A DNA stretch of 64,000 bases from Rhodovulum sp. PH10 (GTDB lineage: Bacteria; Pseudomonadota; Alphaproteobacteria; Rhizobiales; Xanthobacteraceae): positions 1 to 64,000 of the forward strand of contig NZ_AKZI01000048.1 of NCBI RefSeq assembly GCF_000293785.1, given 5' to 3'. The notes beneath the pieces were generated by a model that saw only the letters and a program-made list of their open reading frames with translations, was not told the origin of the DNA and ran no database searches. Made by a program: the position numbers and the translations under genes. Shown one piece after another: positions 55,275 to 64,000 of this stretch; position 1 is the first letter of the stretch; each line of letters opens with the position of its first letter.

Positions 55275-55664
55275 TCACGGCCCCGCCTCGGTGATCACCG
55301 CGGCGACCGTGCGGGTCTTGGGGTCGACCAGCACGACCTGCTTCTCGATCAGCGCCACGGAAAAATTCTCGGCGTGCGGCATCAGTGTCGCGAGCGTGTC
55401 CGGCATCGGCGCGAGGTCGATGCCGATCGGCACGGTGGCGCCGACCGCCGGGCGGAAGCCGATCGGCGCGGCGTGGTTCTTCTCCACCGAGCTGACGCTC
55501 TGATAGATCGTGTGCCGCTGCGCGTCGGTGAGATCGACCTTCGGCGCGGAGGCCGGATCGAGCGAGGGGGTGGGCGTGGTCGGCTCGGTCTGCGCGAGCG
55601 CGCCCGACCAGGTCGCAACCGCCAGCGCGGCGGCGATCAGCATCGTCCTCGAGCGGCCCGTCAT
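55275..55664 (-). CDS. Exported DUF1236-like protein
   Basis: 129 aa with a signal peptide (TMLIAAALAVATWSGALAQ), a short Thr/Pro-rich linker and a DUF1236-like C-terminus (VGATVPIGIDLAPMP, VVLVDPKTRTVAAVI). Periplasmic, function unknown. GGGAGGAGAG gives a strong SD. An exact EcfG promoter lies about 40 nt upstream. A paralogue is encoded about 1.2 kb away on the same strand. Confidence 0.8.
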   Translation of the reverse strand: MTGRSRTMLIAAALAVATWSGALAQTEPTTPTPSLDPASAPKVDLTDAQRHTIYQSVSSVEKNHAAPIGFRPAVGATVPIGIDLAPMPDTLATLMPHAENFSVALIEKQVVLVDPKTRTVAAVITEAGP

Positions 55665-55708
55665 TCTCTCCTCCCGCTGCGTCTCGGCAAAAATTTCGTC
55701 GTTTTCTC

Positions 55709-55734
55709 AACGTCGGCGCGGCGAGCGAAGTTCC
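55709..55734 (-). promoter_or_regulatory. EcfG (general stress) promoter for the DUF1236 gene
   Basis: The minus strand reads GGAAC-N17-CGTT, exact to consensus. The predicted start near 55702 leaves a leader of about 38 nt. Confidence 0.7.
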
Positions 55735-55882
55735 CTGCGCGGAACGCCCGCACGGCGGCGAAGGCGCATCGCCTCAACCGGCCGTTAACACTGCCGGGCT
55801 AGTGATCCCGCTCCGACATCCGCATCCCGCCACCGGCCCGGGCCGCTTCTCGTCGCCTGCGGGATCGCGTAGCCTCGGCCGC

Positions 55883-55927
55883 GTGGACCAGGAACGGGTG
55901 GGCCAGGAAAGCGTGGGCCAGGGAACC
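55883..55927. repeat. Three 15-bp tandem units before the 133-aa exported protein
   Basis: GTGGACCAGGAACGG, GTGGGCCAGGAAAGC and GTGGGCCAGGGAACC. The last ends 4 nt before the start codon, in the region where the SD should be. Confidence 0.7.
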
Positions 55928-55931
55928 GATC

Positions 55932-56333
55932 ATGCTCGTCGCACCGCTGCTCGCCGTCTCGCTGGTCGCGTCGATCGCGACCGGGCCGGTCACCGGGCTC
56001 GGCCAGGGGCCGCACTGGGGGCCGCACTGGGGCTCGGACTTCGACCGCCCGGCGGTGGGGGCGGTGCAGCCGCTGGTGCGGGCGGTGACGGACTGCATCG
56101 TCAAGACGATCGCCGCCGATCCGCGGGCCCGGCAGGGGCAGGCGGACACCATGCTCGGTGAGCTGATCGTCGATTCGATGCCGGCCTGCGCCGCGCGAGT
56201 GCGGGCGATGATCGACGCCTACGACGCCTCCTATGGCGACGGCACCGGCGAGGCGTTCTTCATGGGGCCGTATCTCGACGGGCTGCCGACCGCGGCGGCC
56301 AAGATGCTGCGCACGCCGCCCTCTGCCCGCTGA
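55932..56333 (+). CDS. Hypothetical exported protein, 133 aa
   Basis: N-terminal hydrophobic signal (MLVAPLLAVSLVASIATG), a His/Gly/Trp motif GPHWGPHWG (itself a duplication) and a helical body with two Cys that may form a disulfide (TDCIVKT, MPACAARV). No family recognised. The SD zone consists of a 15-bp repeat with only a weak AGGGAA. Flanked on each side by DUF1236 genes on the other strand. Confidence 0.55.
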   Translation: MLVAPLLAVSLVASIATGPVTGLGQGPHWGPHWGSDFDRPAVGAVQPLVRAVTDCIVKTIAADPRARQGQADTMLGELIVDSMPACAARVRAMIDAYDASYGDGTGEAFFMGPYLDGLPTAAAKMLRTPPSAR

Positions 56334-56431
56334 CCTACCGCCCGTGAACTTGCCACGCGCCGACCGGCCGGCGCCCGCGCGCCGCCCGGCCCGACCAAAC
56401 CCGTTTTGGCCGAGCCCTGTATCGTCGAGAC

Positions 56432-56869
56432 CTATTTCGCCAAGACCTCAACCACCCGCATGTTGGTCGGGTCGACCAGCACCACGCGCTCCTCGACCAC
56501 CGTGTACTTGTAGGGCTTGGCCTCCGGGATGGTGGAGAGCGCGAGATCCGGCAGCATGTAGAGCTCGATCGAGGCGGGCAGCTCCGCCCCCACGCGGGCG
56601 TCGACACCGGGCGGCACCTTGACCGGGCGGTCGGCCTCCTTCACCGCGCGCACGATCGCCACCTTCTGCTCGGCGGTGAGCGGCGCCGGCTCGGTCGTCA
56701 CCGGCCGGAGGCCGCCGGTGGTCGGCATCGCCGGCAGCGGCGGCGGCTCGGTCGGCACCGCGGTGGGGGCCACCGGCACCGCGCCGGCATCGGTCGGTGC
56801 GCTCTGCGCCCCGGCTGCCGCCGTCAGCGCGACCGTCACCGCGCCGGCGAGCAAGAGGGCTCGTGTCAT
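56432..56869 (-). CDS. Exported DUF1236-like protein, second copy
   Basis: 145 aa: signal peptide (MTRALLLAGAVTVALTAAAGAQ), Pro/Ala/Thr-rich linker, then the same C-terminal pattern as the first copy (VGAELPASIELYMLP, RVVLVDPTNMRVVEVL). The start is set by GGAG 6 nt upstream. Function unknown, periplasmic. No EcfG match was found upstream. Confidence 0.78.
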   Translation of the reverse strand: MTRALLLAGAVTVALTAAAGAQSAPTDAGAVPVAPTAVPTEPPPLPAMPTTGGLRPVTTEPAPLTAEQKVAIVRAVKEADRPVKVPPGVDARVGAELPASIELYMLPDLALSTIPEAKPYKYTVVEERVVLVDPTNMRVVEVLAK

Positions 56870-57327
56870 CGTCGTCTCCTCGGGGTCCCGCTGGATCATG
56901 GCGGACAAGCGCGGACCCGCCGATTGGTTCCGCGGCACCGGTCCGCCGCCGGGTCCGCCGCCGGGTGCGGGCGCCATGCGGATACCGCAGACGAGCCATG
57001 CGGAAACGCCGGCCGTCCGCACGCGCGCCGGCGCCAGCCGGCCGGGCGGCGGCCGAGGCCCGGCAAACCTCCGCCGAGACACCGAGAGATCCAGCGGTTT
57101 CGGCCGTGGGATCGTGAACGGCGGCCGACCCGACCGCGCGAAATCTCGTAAATCCCGCTTAAATCTTTTCGGTATTAGGGTGCGCTGCAGAAACTCGCCG
57201 TTCGTGTGGCCGCGCTAAGTCGCACGAGCGTCACGCGCCGGACCGCCGCAAGGGGGCCGGCCACGAACCGCGACGGCGCGCTTCGACGTCTTCCGCCCTC
57301 TCTCGCTCCGTCCGACACGAGGCCGAC
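56870..57327. other. Non-coding region before the chemoreceptor
   Basis: 458 bp without a convincing gene. GTCCGCCGCCGG occurs twice in tandem (56941-56964). An A/T-richer patch near 57145-57180 (TTAAATC, TATTAG) is the likely promoter zone for the chemoreceptor; no sigma-28 motif could be fitted. Confidence 0.45.
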
Positions 57328-59013
57328 ATGAAGATTTCCGACGTCAAGATTCTGTACAAGGTGCTCGCCTGCATCGGCCTGCTCACGATCGTGTCGGCCG
57401 CTGCGCTGTGGTACTTCGCGTCGCAACTCTCGGCGATCGATGCTCGCTACTCCGACCTGGTCGACCGCTCGGCCGGCGGCATCCGGGCCACCCTCGCCTC
57501 CAATCTGAGGATGACCAATTTCGGCCGCCTGATGTGGCGCACCGTCGGCGAGACCGACTTCGAGGAGGTCGAGAGCCTGTCGAAGCAGACCGCCGAGACG
57601 ATCACCGAATTCCAGGGCCGGATCGCCGACGCCAAGCGCCTGATGCCGGAATACGGCGCGAGGCTCGACGCGGTGAGCGAGAAGTTCCTGGTCGTCGCCG
57701 CCTCCTATGCCGAGATCGAGAAGGCGGTGACGGCGTTCGACCGTCCGTCGGCCGACCGCATCGCCCGCGGGCTCGCCAAGCAGCTCGACACGCTGCGCGC
57801 GGAGATGCGCGACATCAGCGACACCGCCGAGACGGCGATGCAGGCGGACTCGGCGCAGACCTCGGCGCATGCCTCCGCCGCGGTGCGCACGGTGATCGCC
57901 GTGTCCGGCGTCGCGCTCGCGCTCGCGGTGGCATTCGCGGTGCTGTTGGTGCAGGCGGGCGTGGTGCGGCCGCTGCGCGGGCTGGTGCGCTCGCTCGGCA
58001 AGATCGCCGAGGGCGACTTCTCGGTGGCGATCGCCGGCGCCGCGCGGCGCGACGAGGTCGGCGAGATCGCCCGCGCGGTCGAGGACATCAAGACGAAGTC
58101 GGCCGAGAAGGCGACGCACGAGGCCCGGCAGCACGAGGCGGAGGCCGCGGAAGCGGCCAACGAGCGCCGCTCGGCCATGCTGATGCTGGCCGACGGCTTC
58201 GAGGAGAAGGTCGGCGCCATCGTCGAGGCGGTGTCGTCGGCGGCGGCCGAGCTCGAGGCGGCGGCCAGCACGCTGTCGCACACCGCCGACACCACCCAGC
58301 AGCTGTCCGGCACGGTGGCGTCGGCCGCCGAGCAGGCGTCCGCCAACTTCCAGAGCGTCGCCTCCGCGTCCGACCAGATGAGCGCCTCGGTCGCCGAGAT
58401 CTCGCGGCAGGTGAACGAGTCGGCCCGGATCGCCGGCGAGGCCGTCAAGCAGGCCGAGAAGACCGACGGGCGCGTCACCGAGCTGTCGCATGCGGCCAAC
58501 CGGATCGGCGACGTGGTGCAGCTGATCACCTCCATCGCCGAGCAGACCAACTTGTTGGCGCTCAATGCGACCATCGAGGCGGCTCGCGCCGGCGAGGCCG
58601 GCAAGGGATTCGCCGTGGTGGCGCAGGAGGTGAAGCAGCTCGCCACCCAGACCGCCAAGGCGACCGGCGAGATCGCCAGCCAGATCTCCGGCATGCAGGC
58701 AGCGACCCAGGATTCGGTCGCGGCGATCAAGGAGATCGGCGGCACCATCGGCCGCATCGCGGAGATCTCGTCGTCGATCGCCGCGGCGATCGAGGAGCAG
58801 GGCGCCGCCACCTCCGAGATCGCCCGCAACGTCCAGCAGGCCTCGCAGGGCGCGAGCGCGGTGGCGACCAACATCACCGAGGTGAACCGCGGCGCCGGCG
58901 AGACCGGCTCCGCCTCCGCCCAGGTGCTCGCCTCGGCGCAATCGCTGTCGAGCGAGAGCGATCACCTGAAGCTCGAGGTCGCCGCCTTCCTGCAGACGGT
59001 GCGCGCGGCCTAA
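57328..59013 (+). CDS. Methyl-accepting chemotaxis protein
   Basis: 561 aa: TM1 (about 12-33), a periplasmic four-helix-bundle-sized sensor (about 34-185), TM2 (about 190-212), HAMP ([20 protein letters not shown]) and a cytoplasmic signalling domain. Its hairpin tip region reads [40 protein letters not shown]. It has no C-terminal CheR pentapeptide. Signal unknown; the adjacent ABC importer suggests a nutrient link only by position. The stop overlaps the convergent creatininase gene by 4 nt. Confidence 0.93.
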   Translation: MKISDVKILYKVLACIGLLTIVSAAALWYFASQLSAIDARYSDLVDRSAGGIRATLASNLRMTNFGRLMWRTVGETDFEEVESLSKQTAETITEFQGRIADAKRLMPEYGARLDAVSEKFLVVAASYAEIEKAVTAFDRPSADRIARGLAKQLDTLRAEMRDISDTAETAMQADSAQTSAHASAAVRTVIAVSGVALALAVAFAVLLVQAGVVRPLRGLVRSLGKIAEGDFSVAIAGAARRDEVGEIARAVEDIKTKSAEKATHEARQHEAEAAEAANERRSAMLMLADGFEEKVGAIVEAVSSAAAELEAAASTLSHTADTTQQLSGTVASAAEQASANFQSVASASDQMSASVAEISRQVNESARIAGEAVKQAEKTDGRVTELSHAANRIGDVVQLITSIAEQTNLLALNATIEAARAGEAGKGFAVVAQEVKQLATQTAKATGEIASQISGMQAATQDSVAAIKEIGGTIGRIAEISSSIAAAIEEQGAATSEIARNVQQASQGASAVATNITEVNRGAGETGSASAQVLASAQSLSSESDHLKLEVAAFLQTVRAA

Positions 59014-59822
59014 CGCGCACCGAGCGGGCCGTCGGCGAGGCGGGCGAGGTCGAACCGGTCGACCTCGCGCAACAGGTCGACGAAGGCGTGGGCGGCGTGA
59101 TCGAGTGCCGCCTCGCCTTTTTGTGCGGTCGCCGGCCGGGCATCGCCGACCGCGCCGGTGGAATTGAGGTCCTGCGTCATCCAGCCGAACGGCGCCGGAG
59201 CGTACGGGTGCAGCCAGCGGAACTCCCGCTCCATCGCGACGCTCACTGGCACTGCATTGTCGATCGTCTCGGTTCGCACGAGATCGGGCCGGTGCGACAG
59301 CACCAGCGAGGTCTCGATGTCGCCGGCATGGATGCCGTGGTGCTTCTCGTCGGGGTCGAACAGCCCGTCCGGATAGCCGAAGCGGTGCCAAGTGGTGGTG
59401 ACCGCCAGCATGCCGAGCCGCACCCTGAGATCGCGCGCGACGAGCTCGATCGCCTCGACATTGCCGCCGTGGCTGGTGACGATCACCAGCTTGCGCACGC
59501 CCGCCCGGTGGACGCAGTCGCCGATTTCTGTCCAGGCGCGGATCGCGGTCTCGGCCGACAGCGTGAGCGTGCCCGGAAAGCCGAGATGCTCGGTCGAATG
59601 GCCGATCGCCTGCACCGGCAGCAGCGTCGCCGGCAAATCGTCGGGGATCAGGCGGGCGACGCGGGACAGATGCGCCTCGGCGATCAGCGTGTCGGTGCCG
59701 AGCGGCAGATGCGGCCCGTGCTGCTCGACCGCCGCGACCGGCAGCACCGCGATCCAGTGCTCGCGTCCCGGCGCGGAGAAATCCTGCCAGGTCATCTCGG
59801 CCCAGTGTCGTTTCGGCGGCAT
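59010..59822 (-). CDS. Creatininase-family amidohydrolase
   Basis: 270-aa cytoplasmic metalloenzyme. Metal-binding motifs [15 protein letters not shown] (Glu, His, Asp), SHGGN and HAGDIETS (His, Asp, Glu) match the creatinine amidohydrolase/FAPy-deformylase/MftE fold. It is divergent from a THI5/SsuA-like importer by 81 bp, suggesting it hydrolyses an imported amide or formamide, for instance a pyrimidine precursor. Creatinine itself is less likely because no creatinase follows. Confidence 0.87.
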   Translation of the reverse strand: MPPKRHWAEMTWQDFSAPGREHWIAVLPVAAVEQHGPHLPLGTDTLIAEAHLSRVARLIPDDLPATLLPVQAIGHSTEHLGFPGTLTLSAETAIRAWTEIGDCVHRAGVRKLVIVTSHGGNVEAIELVARDLRVRLGMLAVTTTWHRFGYPDGLFDPDEKHHGIHAGDIETSLVLSHRPDLVRTETIDNAVPVSVAMEREFRWLHPYAPAPFGWMTQDLNSTGAVGDARPATAQKGEAALDHAAHAFVDLLREVDRFDLARLADGPLGAR

Positions 59823-59903
59823 TTGTCGTACTCGTGGACTGCTTTTCTTCGGGCGTGCCGCCGATGGCGGGCCGGCGCGGTGACCTCACCAGAGGACGAA
59901 TCG

Positions 59904-61019
59904 ATGCCCTTCGCAAGACCTGTCCCGAGAACGAGACCTGCTCGGGGACTCCTCTCGAGAGCTGCCCCGCGCCTCGCCGCGCAAAAGCTCGCCCGGACCG
60001 TGCTGCCCGCCCTCCTCCTCGCGCTCTTCGGATTGTTCGGCTTCGCCGGCGCGCTCGCGGCGCAAACGATCGACACCGGCAAGCCCGACAAGGTGACGTT
60101 CGGCACCAACTGGGTGGCCGAGCCCGAGCACGGCGGCTTCTACCAGGCGCTCGCCGACGGCACCTACCGCAAATACGGCCTCGACGTCACCATCGTGCCG
60201 GGCGGCCCGAACAGCAACAACCGCCTGCTGCTCGCGGTCGGCAAGCTCGATTTCGCGATGGCGGCGAACTCGCTGCAGGCGTTCGACGCGGTCGCCCAGG
60301 ATATCCCGACGCTGGTGGTCGCGGCGATCTTCCAGAAAGACCCGCAGGTGCTGATCGCCCATCCGAGCTCCGGGGTCGCACGCTTCGAGGATTTGAAGCG
60401 GCTCACGCTGTTCGTCTCCAAGGAGGGGATGGCGACCTATTACAAGTGGCTGGTCGCCGAGTACGGCTTTCGCGAGGACCGGGTACGGCCCTACACCTTC
60501 AATCCGCAGCCCTTCATCGCCGACAAGATGAGCGCCATGCAGGGCTACGTCACCTCCGAGCCGTTCGTGATCTCGCAAGTGACGCGCAACCGGCCGCTGG
60601 TCTTCCTGCTCGCCGACCACGGCTTCTCCGCCTACTCGACGCTGATCGAGACCCGCCGCGACACGGCGGAGAACAGCCCCGGCCTGGTGCAGCGCTTCGT
60701 CGATGCCTCGATCATCGGCTGGTACAACTATCTCTACGGCGACCCGACGCCCGGCAACACGCTGATCAAGCGCGAGAACCCGGAGATGACCGACGCGCTC
60801 ATCGCCTATGCGATCGCCCGCATGAAGGACCAGGGCATCGTCGATTCGGGCGACGCGAAAACGCTCGGCATCGGCGCGATGAGCGACCGGCGGATGACCC
60901 GCTTCTTCGCCGACATGGTGCGCGCCGGGGTGATCGCCTCGAGCGTCGACTTCCGCCGCGCCTACACGCTGCGCTTCGTCGGCAAGCGGGTCGGCATCGA
61001 CCTCGCCCCGAAGAACTGA
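59904..61019 (+). CDS. ABC substrate-binding protein, NMT1/THI5-SsuA-like
   Basis: 371 aa with a long basic N-region and a hydrophobic signal (VLPALLLALFGLFGFAGALA). The fold shows KVTFGTNWVAEPEHGGFYQALADGTYRKYGLDV, a typical THI5/NMT1-like opening, then a DFAMAANS ligand loop and QGYVTSEPFV. This family binds hydroxymethylpyrimidine precursors, sulfonates or similar small molecules. GAGGA precedes the ATG. Followed by ATPase and permease genes in the same direction. Confidence 0.9.
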   Translation: MPFARPVPRTRPARGLLSRAAPRLAAQKLARTVLPALLLALFGLFGFAGALAAQTIDTGKPDKVTFGTNWVAEPEHGGFYQALADGTYRKYGLDVTIVPGGPNSNNRLLLAVGKLDFAMAANSLQAFDAVAQDIPTLVVAAIFQKDPQVLIAHPSSGVARFEDLKRLTLFVSKEGMATYYKWLVAEYGFREDRVRPYTFNPQPFIADKMSAMQGYVTSEPFVISQVTRNRPLVFLLADHGFSAYSTLIETRRDTAENSPGLVQRFVDASIIGWYNYLYGDPTPGNTLIKRENPEMTDALIAYAIARMKDQGIVDSGDAKTLGIGAMSDRRMTRFFADMVRAGVIASSVDFRRAYTLRFVGKRVGIDLAPKN

Positions 61020-61077
61020 GCGTGCGCATGCCGCGAGACGCCCGGCCCGGCGAGCCCACCGCGGTTTCGGCACGCGC

Positions 61078-61851
61078 ATGACGACACCTCTGCTCACCCT
61101 GACCGGCGTCGGCAAGACCTTCGCCTCCGGCACACGGGCGCTGGAAGGTCTCGACCTCGCGGTGCGGCCTGGCGAGTTCGTGGCGCTGCTCGGGCCGTCG
61201 GGCTGTGGGAAATCGACCGCGTTGCGGGTGATCGCCGGGCTGGCGTCGCCGTCCGAAGGCACGCTCGCCTGGGACGGGTGCGCGGGCGGCGAGAAGCCGG
61301 CGCCGGGCCGGCTCGGCGTCGTCTTCCAGGACCCGACGCTGATGCCGTGGGCGAGCGTGTCGCAGAACGTGCGGCTGCCGCTCGCGCTCACGCACCGCAC
61401 CGCGGGCGCCGATGAACGGGTCGCCGCCGCCCTCGCCCGGGTCGGCCTGAAAAGCTTCGCCGATGCCTATCCGCGCGAGCTGTCGGGCGGCATGCGGATG
61501 CGGGTGGCGATCGCCCGCGCGCTGGTGACCGAGCCGGCGCTCCTCCTGATGGACGAGCCGTTCGCCGCACTCGACGAGATCACCCGCTTCAAGCTCGACA
61601 ACGCGCTGCTCGACATCTGGGCGACGCTCGGCACCACCGTCGTGTTCGTCACCCATTCGGTGTTCGAGGCGGTCTATCTCGCGAGCCGCATCGTGGTGAT
61701 GACGCCGCATCCCGGCCGGGTCGCCGCCGACATCGCGAACGACGCGCCTCATCCCCGCGACGAGCGCTTCCGCACCTCGGCCGAATTCGCCGCCCGCTGC
61801 CGCACGGTGGCCGCCGCGCTCGCCGACGCCATGGGGGAGCCGCCGCCATGA
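61078..61851 (+). CDS. ABC transporter ATP-binding protein
   Basis: 257-aa ATPase of the SsuB/ThiZ/TauB type: GPSGCGKST (Walker A), Q-loop VVFQDPTLMPW, LSGGMRMRVAIARAL signature and LLMDEPFAALDE (Walker B). It starts 58 nt after the binding-protein gene and overlaps the permease gene by 4 nt. Confidence 0.95.
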   Translation: MTTPLLTLTGVGKTFASGTRALEGLDLAVRPGEFVALLGPSGCGKSTALRVIAGLASPSEGTLAWDGCAGGEKPAPGRLGVVFQDPTLMPWASVSQNVRLPLALTHRTAGADERVAAALARVGLKSFADAYPRELSGGMRMRVAIARALVTEPALLLMDEPFAALDEITRFKLDNALLDIWATLGTTVVFVTHSVFEAVYLASRIVVMTPHPGRVAADIANDAPHPRDERFRTSAEFAARCRTVAAALADAMGEPPP

Positions 61852-62714
61852 GCCCCACCGTGAGCCGCACCGTACGCCGCCCCGAGCCGCCGTCCGCGCG
61901 CGCCGCAAACGGCCTGCGCGACCGCCCAAAACTCGGCGAGATCGCGCCGCGCGTGCTGCTGCCGCTCACGGCGCTCGGTCTCGGTCTCGCCGCCTGGGAG
62001 GCGGTGGTGAAGGTGTTCGCGCTGCCGCCCTACGAATTGCCGGCGCCGTCGCTGGTCGTCGAGACGCTGATCGCCGACCGCGCGCTGCTGCTCGGCTCGC
62101 TCCTCGTCACGCTGGAGACCGCCGCGCTCGGCCTCGCGCTCGCCTTCGTCGGCGGCACGGCTCTGGCGATCCTGTTCGCCCGCTCGCGGCTTCTGGAAGC
62201 CACGCTCTACCCCTATGCGGTGATCCTCCAGGTCACGCCGGTGGTGGCGGTGGCGCCGCTCCTGCTCCTCTATCTGCCGCAGCCGCTCGCGGTGCTCGCC
62301 TGCGCCTGGATCGTCGCCTTCTTCCCCGTGCTCGCCAACACGACGCTCGGGCTGCGCTCGGTCGATCACGGGCTCGTCGACCTGTTCGACCTCTACGGCG
62401 CCTCGCGCCGCGCGCGGCTGTTTCGGCTCGAGCTGCCGGCGGCGCTGCCGGCGATGCTGGCGGGCCTGAAGATCGCCGGCGGGCTGTCGCTGATCGGCGC
62501 GGTGGTGGCGGAGATCGCCGCCGGCTCGGCGGGCGCCGGCTCCGGCCTCGCCTACCGGATCGCGGAATCGGGCTATCGGCTGAACGTGCCGCGGATGGTG
62601 GCGGCGCTCCTGCTCCTGTCGCTCGCCGGCGTCGTCATCCAGGCGGGGCTGTCGCTGGTCGCGTGGCTGACGCTGCGCCGCTGGCACGAGAGCGCTATTG
62701 CGCGCGAGCGATGA
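61848..62714 (+). CDS. ABC transporter permease, SsuC/ThiX-like
   Basis: 288 aa, about six TM segments and the BPD_transp_1 EAA-loop (YGASRRARLFRLELPAALPAMLAGLKI). The hydrophilic N-terminus of about 30 residues is longer than usual. ATGA overlap with the ATPase gene indicates coupling. Completes a three-component importer. Confidence 0.94.
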   Translation: MSPTVSRTVRRPEPPSARAANGLRDRPKLGEIAPRVLLPLTALGLGLAAWEAVVKVFALPPYELPAPSLVVETLIADRALLLGSLLVTLETAALGLALAFVGGTALAILFARSRLLEATLYPYAVILQVTPVVAVAPLLLLYLPQPLAVLACAWIVAFFPVLANTTLGLRSVDHGLVDLFDLYGASRRARLFRLELPAALPAMLAGLKIAGGLSLIGAVVAEIAAGSAGAGSGLAYRIAESGYRLNVPRMVAALLLLSLAGVVIQAGLSLVAWLTLRRWHESAIARER

Positions 62715-62848
62715 CGGGTCGCCTGCGCCCGCAAAAAGAGCGAATCATGGGACCCATGCGGGACACGAGCGGTGAACGCACCGCCGGAGCCCCATATGAT
62801 CGCGATTCGTGCCACCAGGGACGCGCGCCGCGCCCCGATCGAGAGACG

Positions 62849-63883
62849 ATGACGACACCCCCGCGAGACGGCGCCCCGGCCGGCGCCCCGATTCCTCCGG
62901 CCATGGGCCAGCCTGCGCTCGTCGAGCCGCCGCTCGACGGCGAGGCGACCACCACCATGCCGCGGCCGGCCGCGGCCTCCGACGCGGCGAAAGCGCAAAA
63001 GATGCGGCTCGTCGGCATCGGCCTGATGCTGTGCACGGTCGCCTGCTTCGCCTGCATCGATGCGAGCGCGAAGTATCTCGGCCGGCATCTCGACGTGATC
63101 GAGGTGGTGTGGACCCGCTATGCGAGCGCGCTGGTGCTGGCGCTCCTGGTGTTCAACCCGATCAACCGGCCGTCTCTCTTGCGGACCACCCGTCCGGGCT
63201 TGCAGATCGGCCGCTCGGCGCTGCTGCTCTCCACCACGGTGCTGAACTTCCTGGCGCTGAAATATCTGCAGCTCGACCAGGCGCTCGCCATCTCCTTTTC
63301 CATGCCGCTGATGGTGGCGGCGCTGGCCGGGCCGATGCTCGGCGAATGGATCGGCCCGAGGCGCTGGGCGGCGATCGTGGTCGGGCTCCTCGGCGTGATC
63401 CTGGTGCTGCAGCCGGGCTTCGGCTCGGTGCATCCGGCCGCGCTCCTGTCGATCCTGTCGGCGGCGTGCGGGGCCTTCTATGCGATCGCGACGCGGGTGC
63501 TGTCGCGCTTCGACCCGGACGAGACGACGCTGTTCTACTCGAACCTGCTCGGCGTCGTGATGACGACCCCGCTGGTGCCGTTCGTGTGGACGACGCCCGA
63601 CAGTCCGCTGCTCGTCGTCTTGATGATCGCGATCGGCGGCTTCGGCAGCCTCGGCCATTTCCTGATGATCGTCGCCCACCGGCACACGCCGGCCTCGATC
63701 CTGTCGCCGTTCTCCTACAGCCAGCTCTTGTGGGCGAGCCTGTTCGGCTTCTTCGTGTTCGGCGACGTGCCGAACGAATGGACGCTGATCGGCGCCGCGG
63801 TGGTGATCGCGTCGGGCCTCTATCTCCTGCATCGCGAGCGGGTTCGTGCGCGCGATGCCCGGCTCGGGAGGGCCGAGCCGTGA
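62849..63883 (+). CDS. EamA/DMT-family transporter
   Basis: 344 aa with about ten TM helices in two EamA repeats (LMLCTVACFACIDASAKYL; LLSILSAACGAFYAIATRVLSRF; FSYSQLLWASLFGFFVFGD). A Pro/Ala-rich cytoplasmic head of about 50 residues precedes TM1. ATG at MTTPPRD selected because GAGAG lies close upstream. Starts 134 nt after the permease. Exported metabolite unknown. Confidence 0.88.
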   Translation: MTTPPRDGAPAGAPIPPAMGQPALVEPPLDGEATTTMPRPAAASDAAKAQKMRLVGIGLMLCTVACFACIDASAKYLGRHLDVIEVVWTRYASALVLALLVFNPINRPSLLRTTRPGLQIGRSALLLSTTVLNFLALKYLQLDQALAISFSMPLMVAALAGPMLGEWIGPRRWAAIVVGLLGVILVLQPGFGSVHPAALLSILSAACGAFYAIATRVLSRFDPDETTLFYSNLLGVVMTTPLVPFVWTTPDSPLLVVLMIAIGGFGSLGHFLMIVAHRHTPASILSPFSYSQLLWASLFGFFVFGDVPNEWTLIGAAVVIASGLYLLHRERVRARDARLGRAEP

Positions 63884-63962
63884 GCAACCGTTCGGAACGC
63901 CGACGCGGACCCGCCGCGTTGGTCCTGCGAGAGTCCTACGACAGCCAGCACGAGGTGACACC

Positions 63963-64000
63963 ATGTACGACAACCTGATCGCCGGGGTGCCGACCGGCCT
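63963..64000 (+). CDS. Start of an unidentified gene (truncated by window end)
   Basis: An ATG with GAGGTG about 5 nt upstream opens a frame reading MYDNLIAGVPTG before the window ends. The SD and position after the transporter gene support a real start. Too short to assign a family. Confidence 0.4.
   Translation, partial: MYDNLIAGVPTG

Overview
The window is about 70% G+C and densely coded. It reads as a chromosomal segment of an alphaproteobacterium of the Rhizobiales (Hyphomicrobiales). Three signals support this. The tRNA-His has no encoded G-1 and carries A73, a hallmark of the Rhizobiales-Rhodobacterales-Caulobacterales clade. Several intergenic regions carry GGAAC-N16/17-CGTT promoters of the alphaproteobacterial general stress sigma factor EcfG. 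The gene set (DUF1236, DUF3072, class I LysRS, NnrR-type regulator, bacteriophytochrome, Pha/Mrp antiporter with fused A-B subunit) fits the same group. Genus is not resolved.

Layout. (1) 1-8.8 kb: a short-chain fatty-acid module. atoDAE and the first 17 codons of atoB run left, divergent from the two-component genes atoSC, followed by a PHA synthase. The divergent region has a consensus sigma-54 promoter and a 22-bp palindrome about 120 bp upstream of the predicted start. (2) 9-13 kb: an unknown membrane protein, a MoxR-like AAA+ ATPase and a DUF2201/VWA metallopeptidase-like protein. (3) 13-16.4 kb: stress-type genes (SDR, EEP phosphatase, a 47-aa membrane protein, a MEKHLA protein, a 92-aa protein), two with EcfG-type promoters. 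(4) 16.7-21.9 kb: bacteriophytochrome, single-domain response regulator and hybrid kinase, overlapping and behind an EcfG-type promoter. (5) 22-24.3 kb: denitrification genes nirK, a DUF1858 redox protein and an NnrR-type regulator, with Crp/Fnr boxes. (6) 24.5-28.3 kb: tRNA-His, a ParA-like ATPase, a HAD phosphatase, bluB, and a methyltransferase gene near 40% G+C that looks acquired. (7) 28.5-34.8 kb: feoAB behind a Fur box, a lone glutaconyl-CoA decarboxylase alpha-type carboxyltransferase, a MIP18-family protein and an orphan branched-chain-type binding protein. (8) 35-44.7 kb: mutS, lysK, an orphan amino-acid binding protein, a membrane glycosyltransferase and rlmN. (9) 45-52.9 kb: universal stress protein, pfkB and a six-gene Mrp/Pha cation/proton antiporter operon. 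(10) 53-57 kb: dps, an enoyl-CoA hydratase and small stress or exported proteins. (11) 57.3-64 kb: a chemoreceptor, a creatininase-family hydrolase, a three-gene THI5/SsuA-like ABC importer, a DMT exporter and the first codons of one more gene.

Common threads. Carbon storage from short-chain acids (Ato plus PhaC), nitrite respiration, iron and pH homeostasis and an EcfG stress regulon suggest a metabolically flexible, possibly low-oxygen-adapted organism. A feature that ordinary annotation would miss is the recurrence of 12-16 bp (mostly 15 bp) tandem duplications. Several span a stop codon, and others lie inside coding regions as five-residue repeats. Composite palindromic intergenic repeats (REP/BIME-like) occur at three or more sites. 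No rRNA, CRISPR array, prophage or intact insertion sequence was seen.
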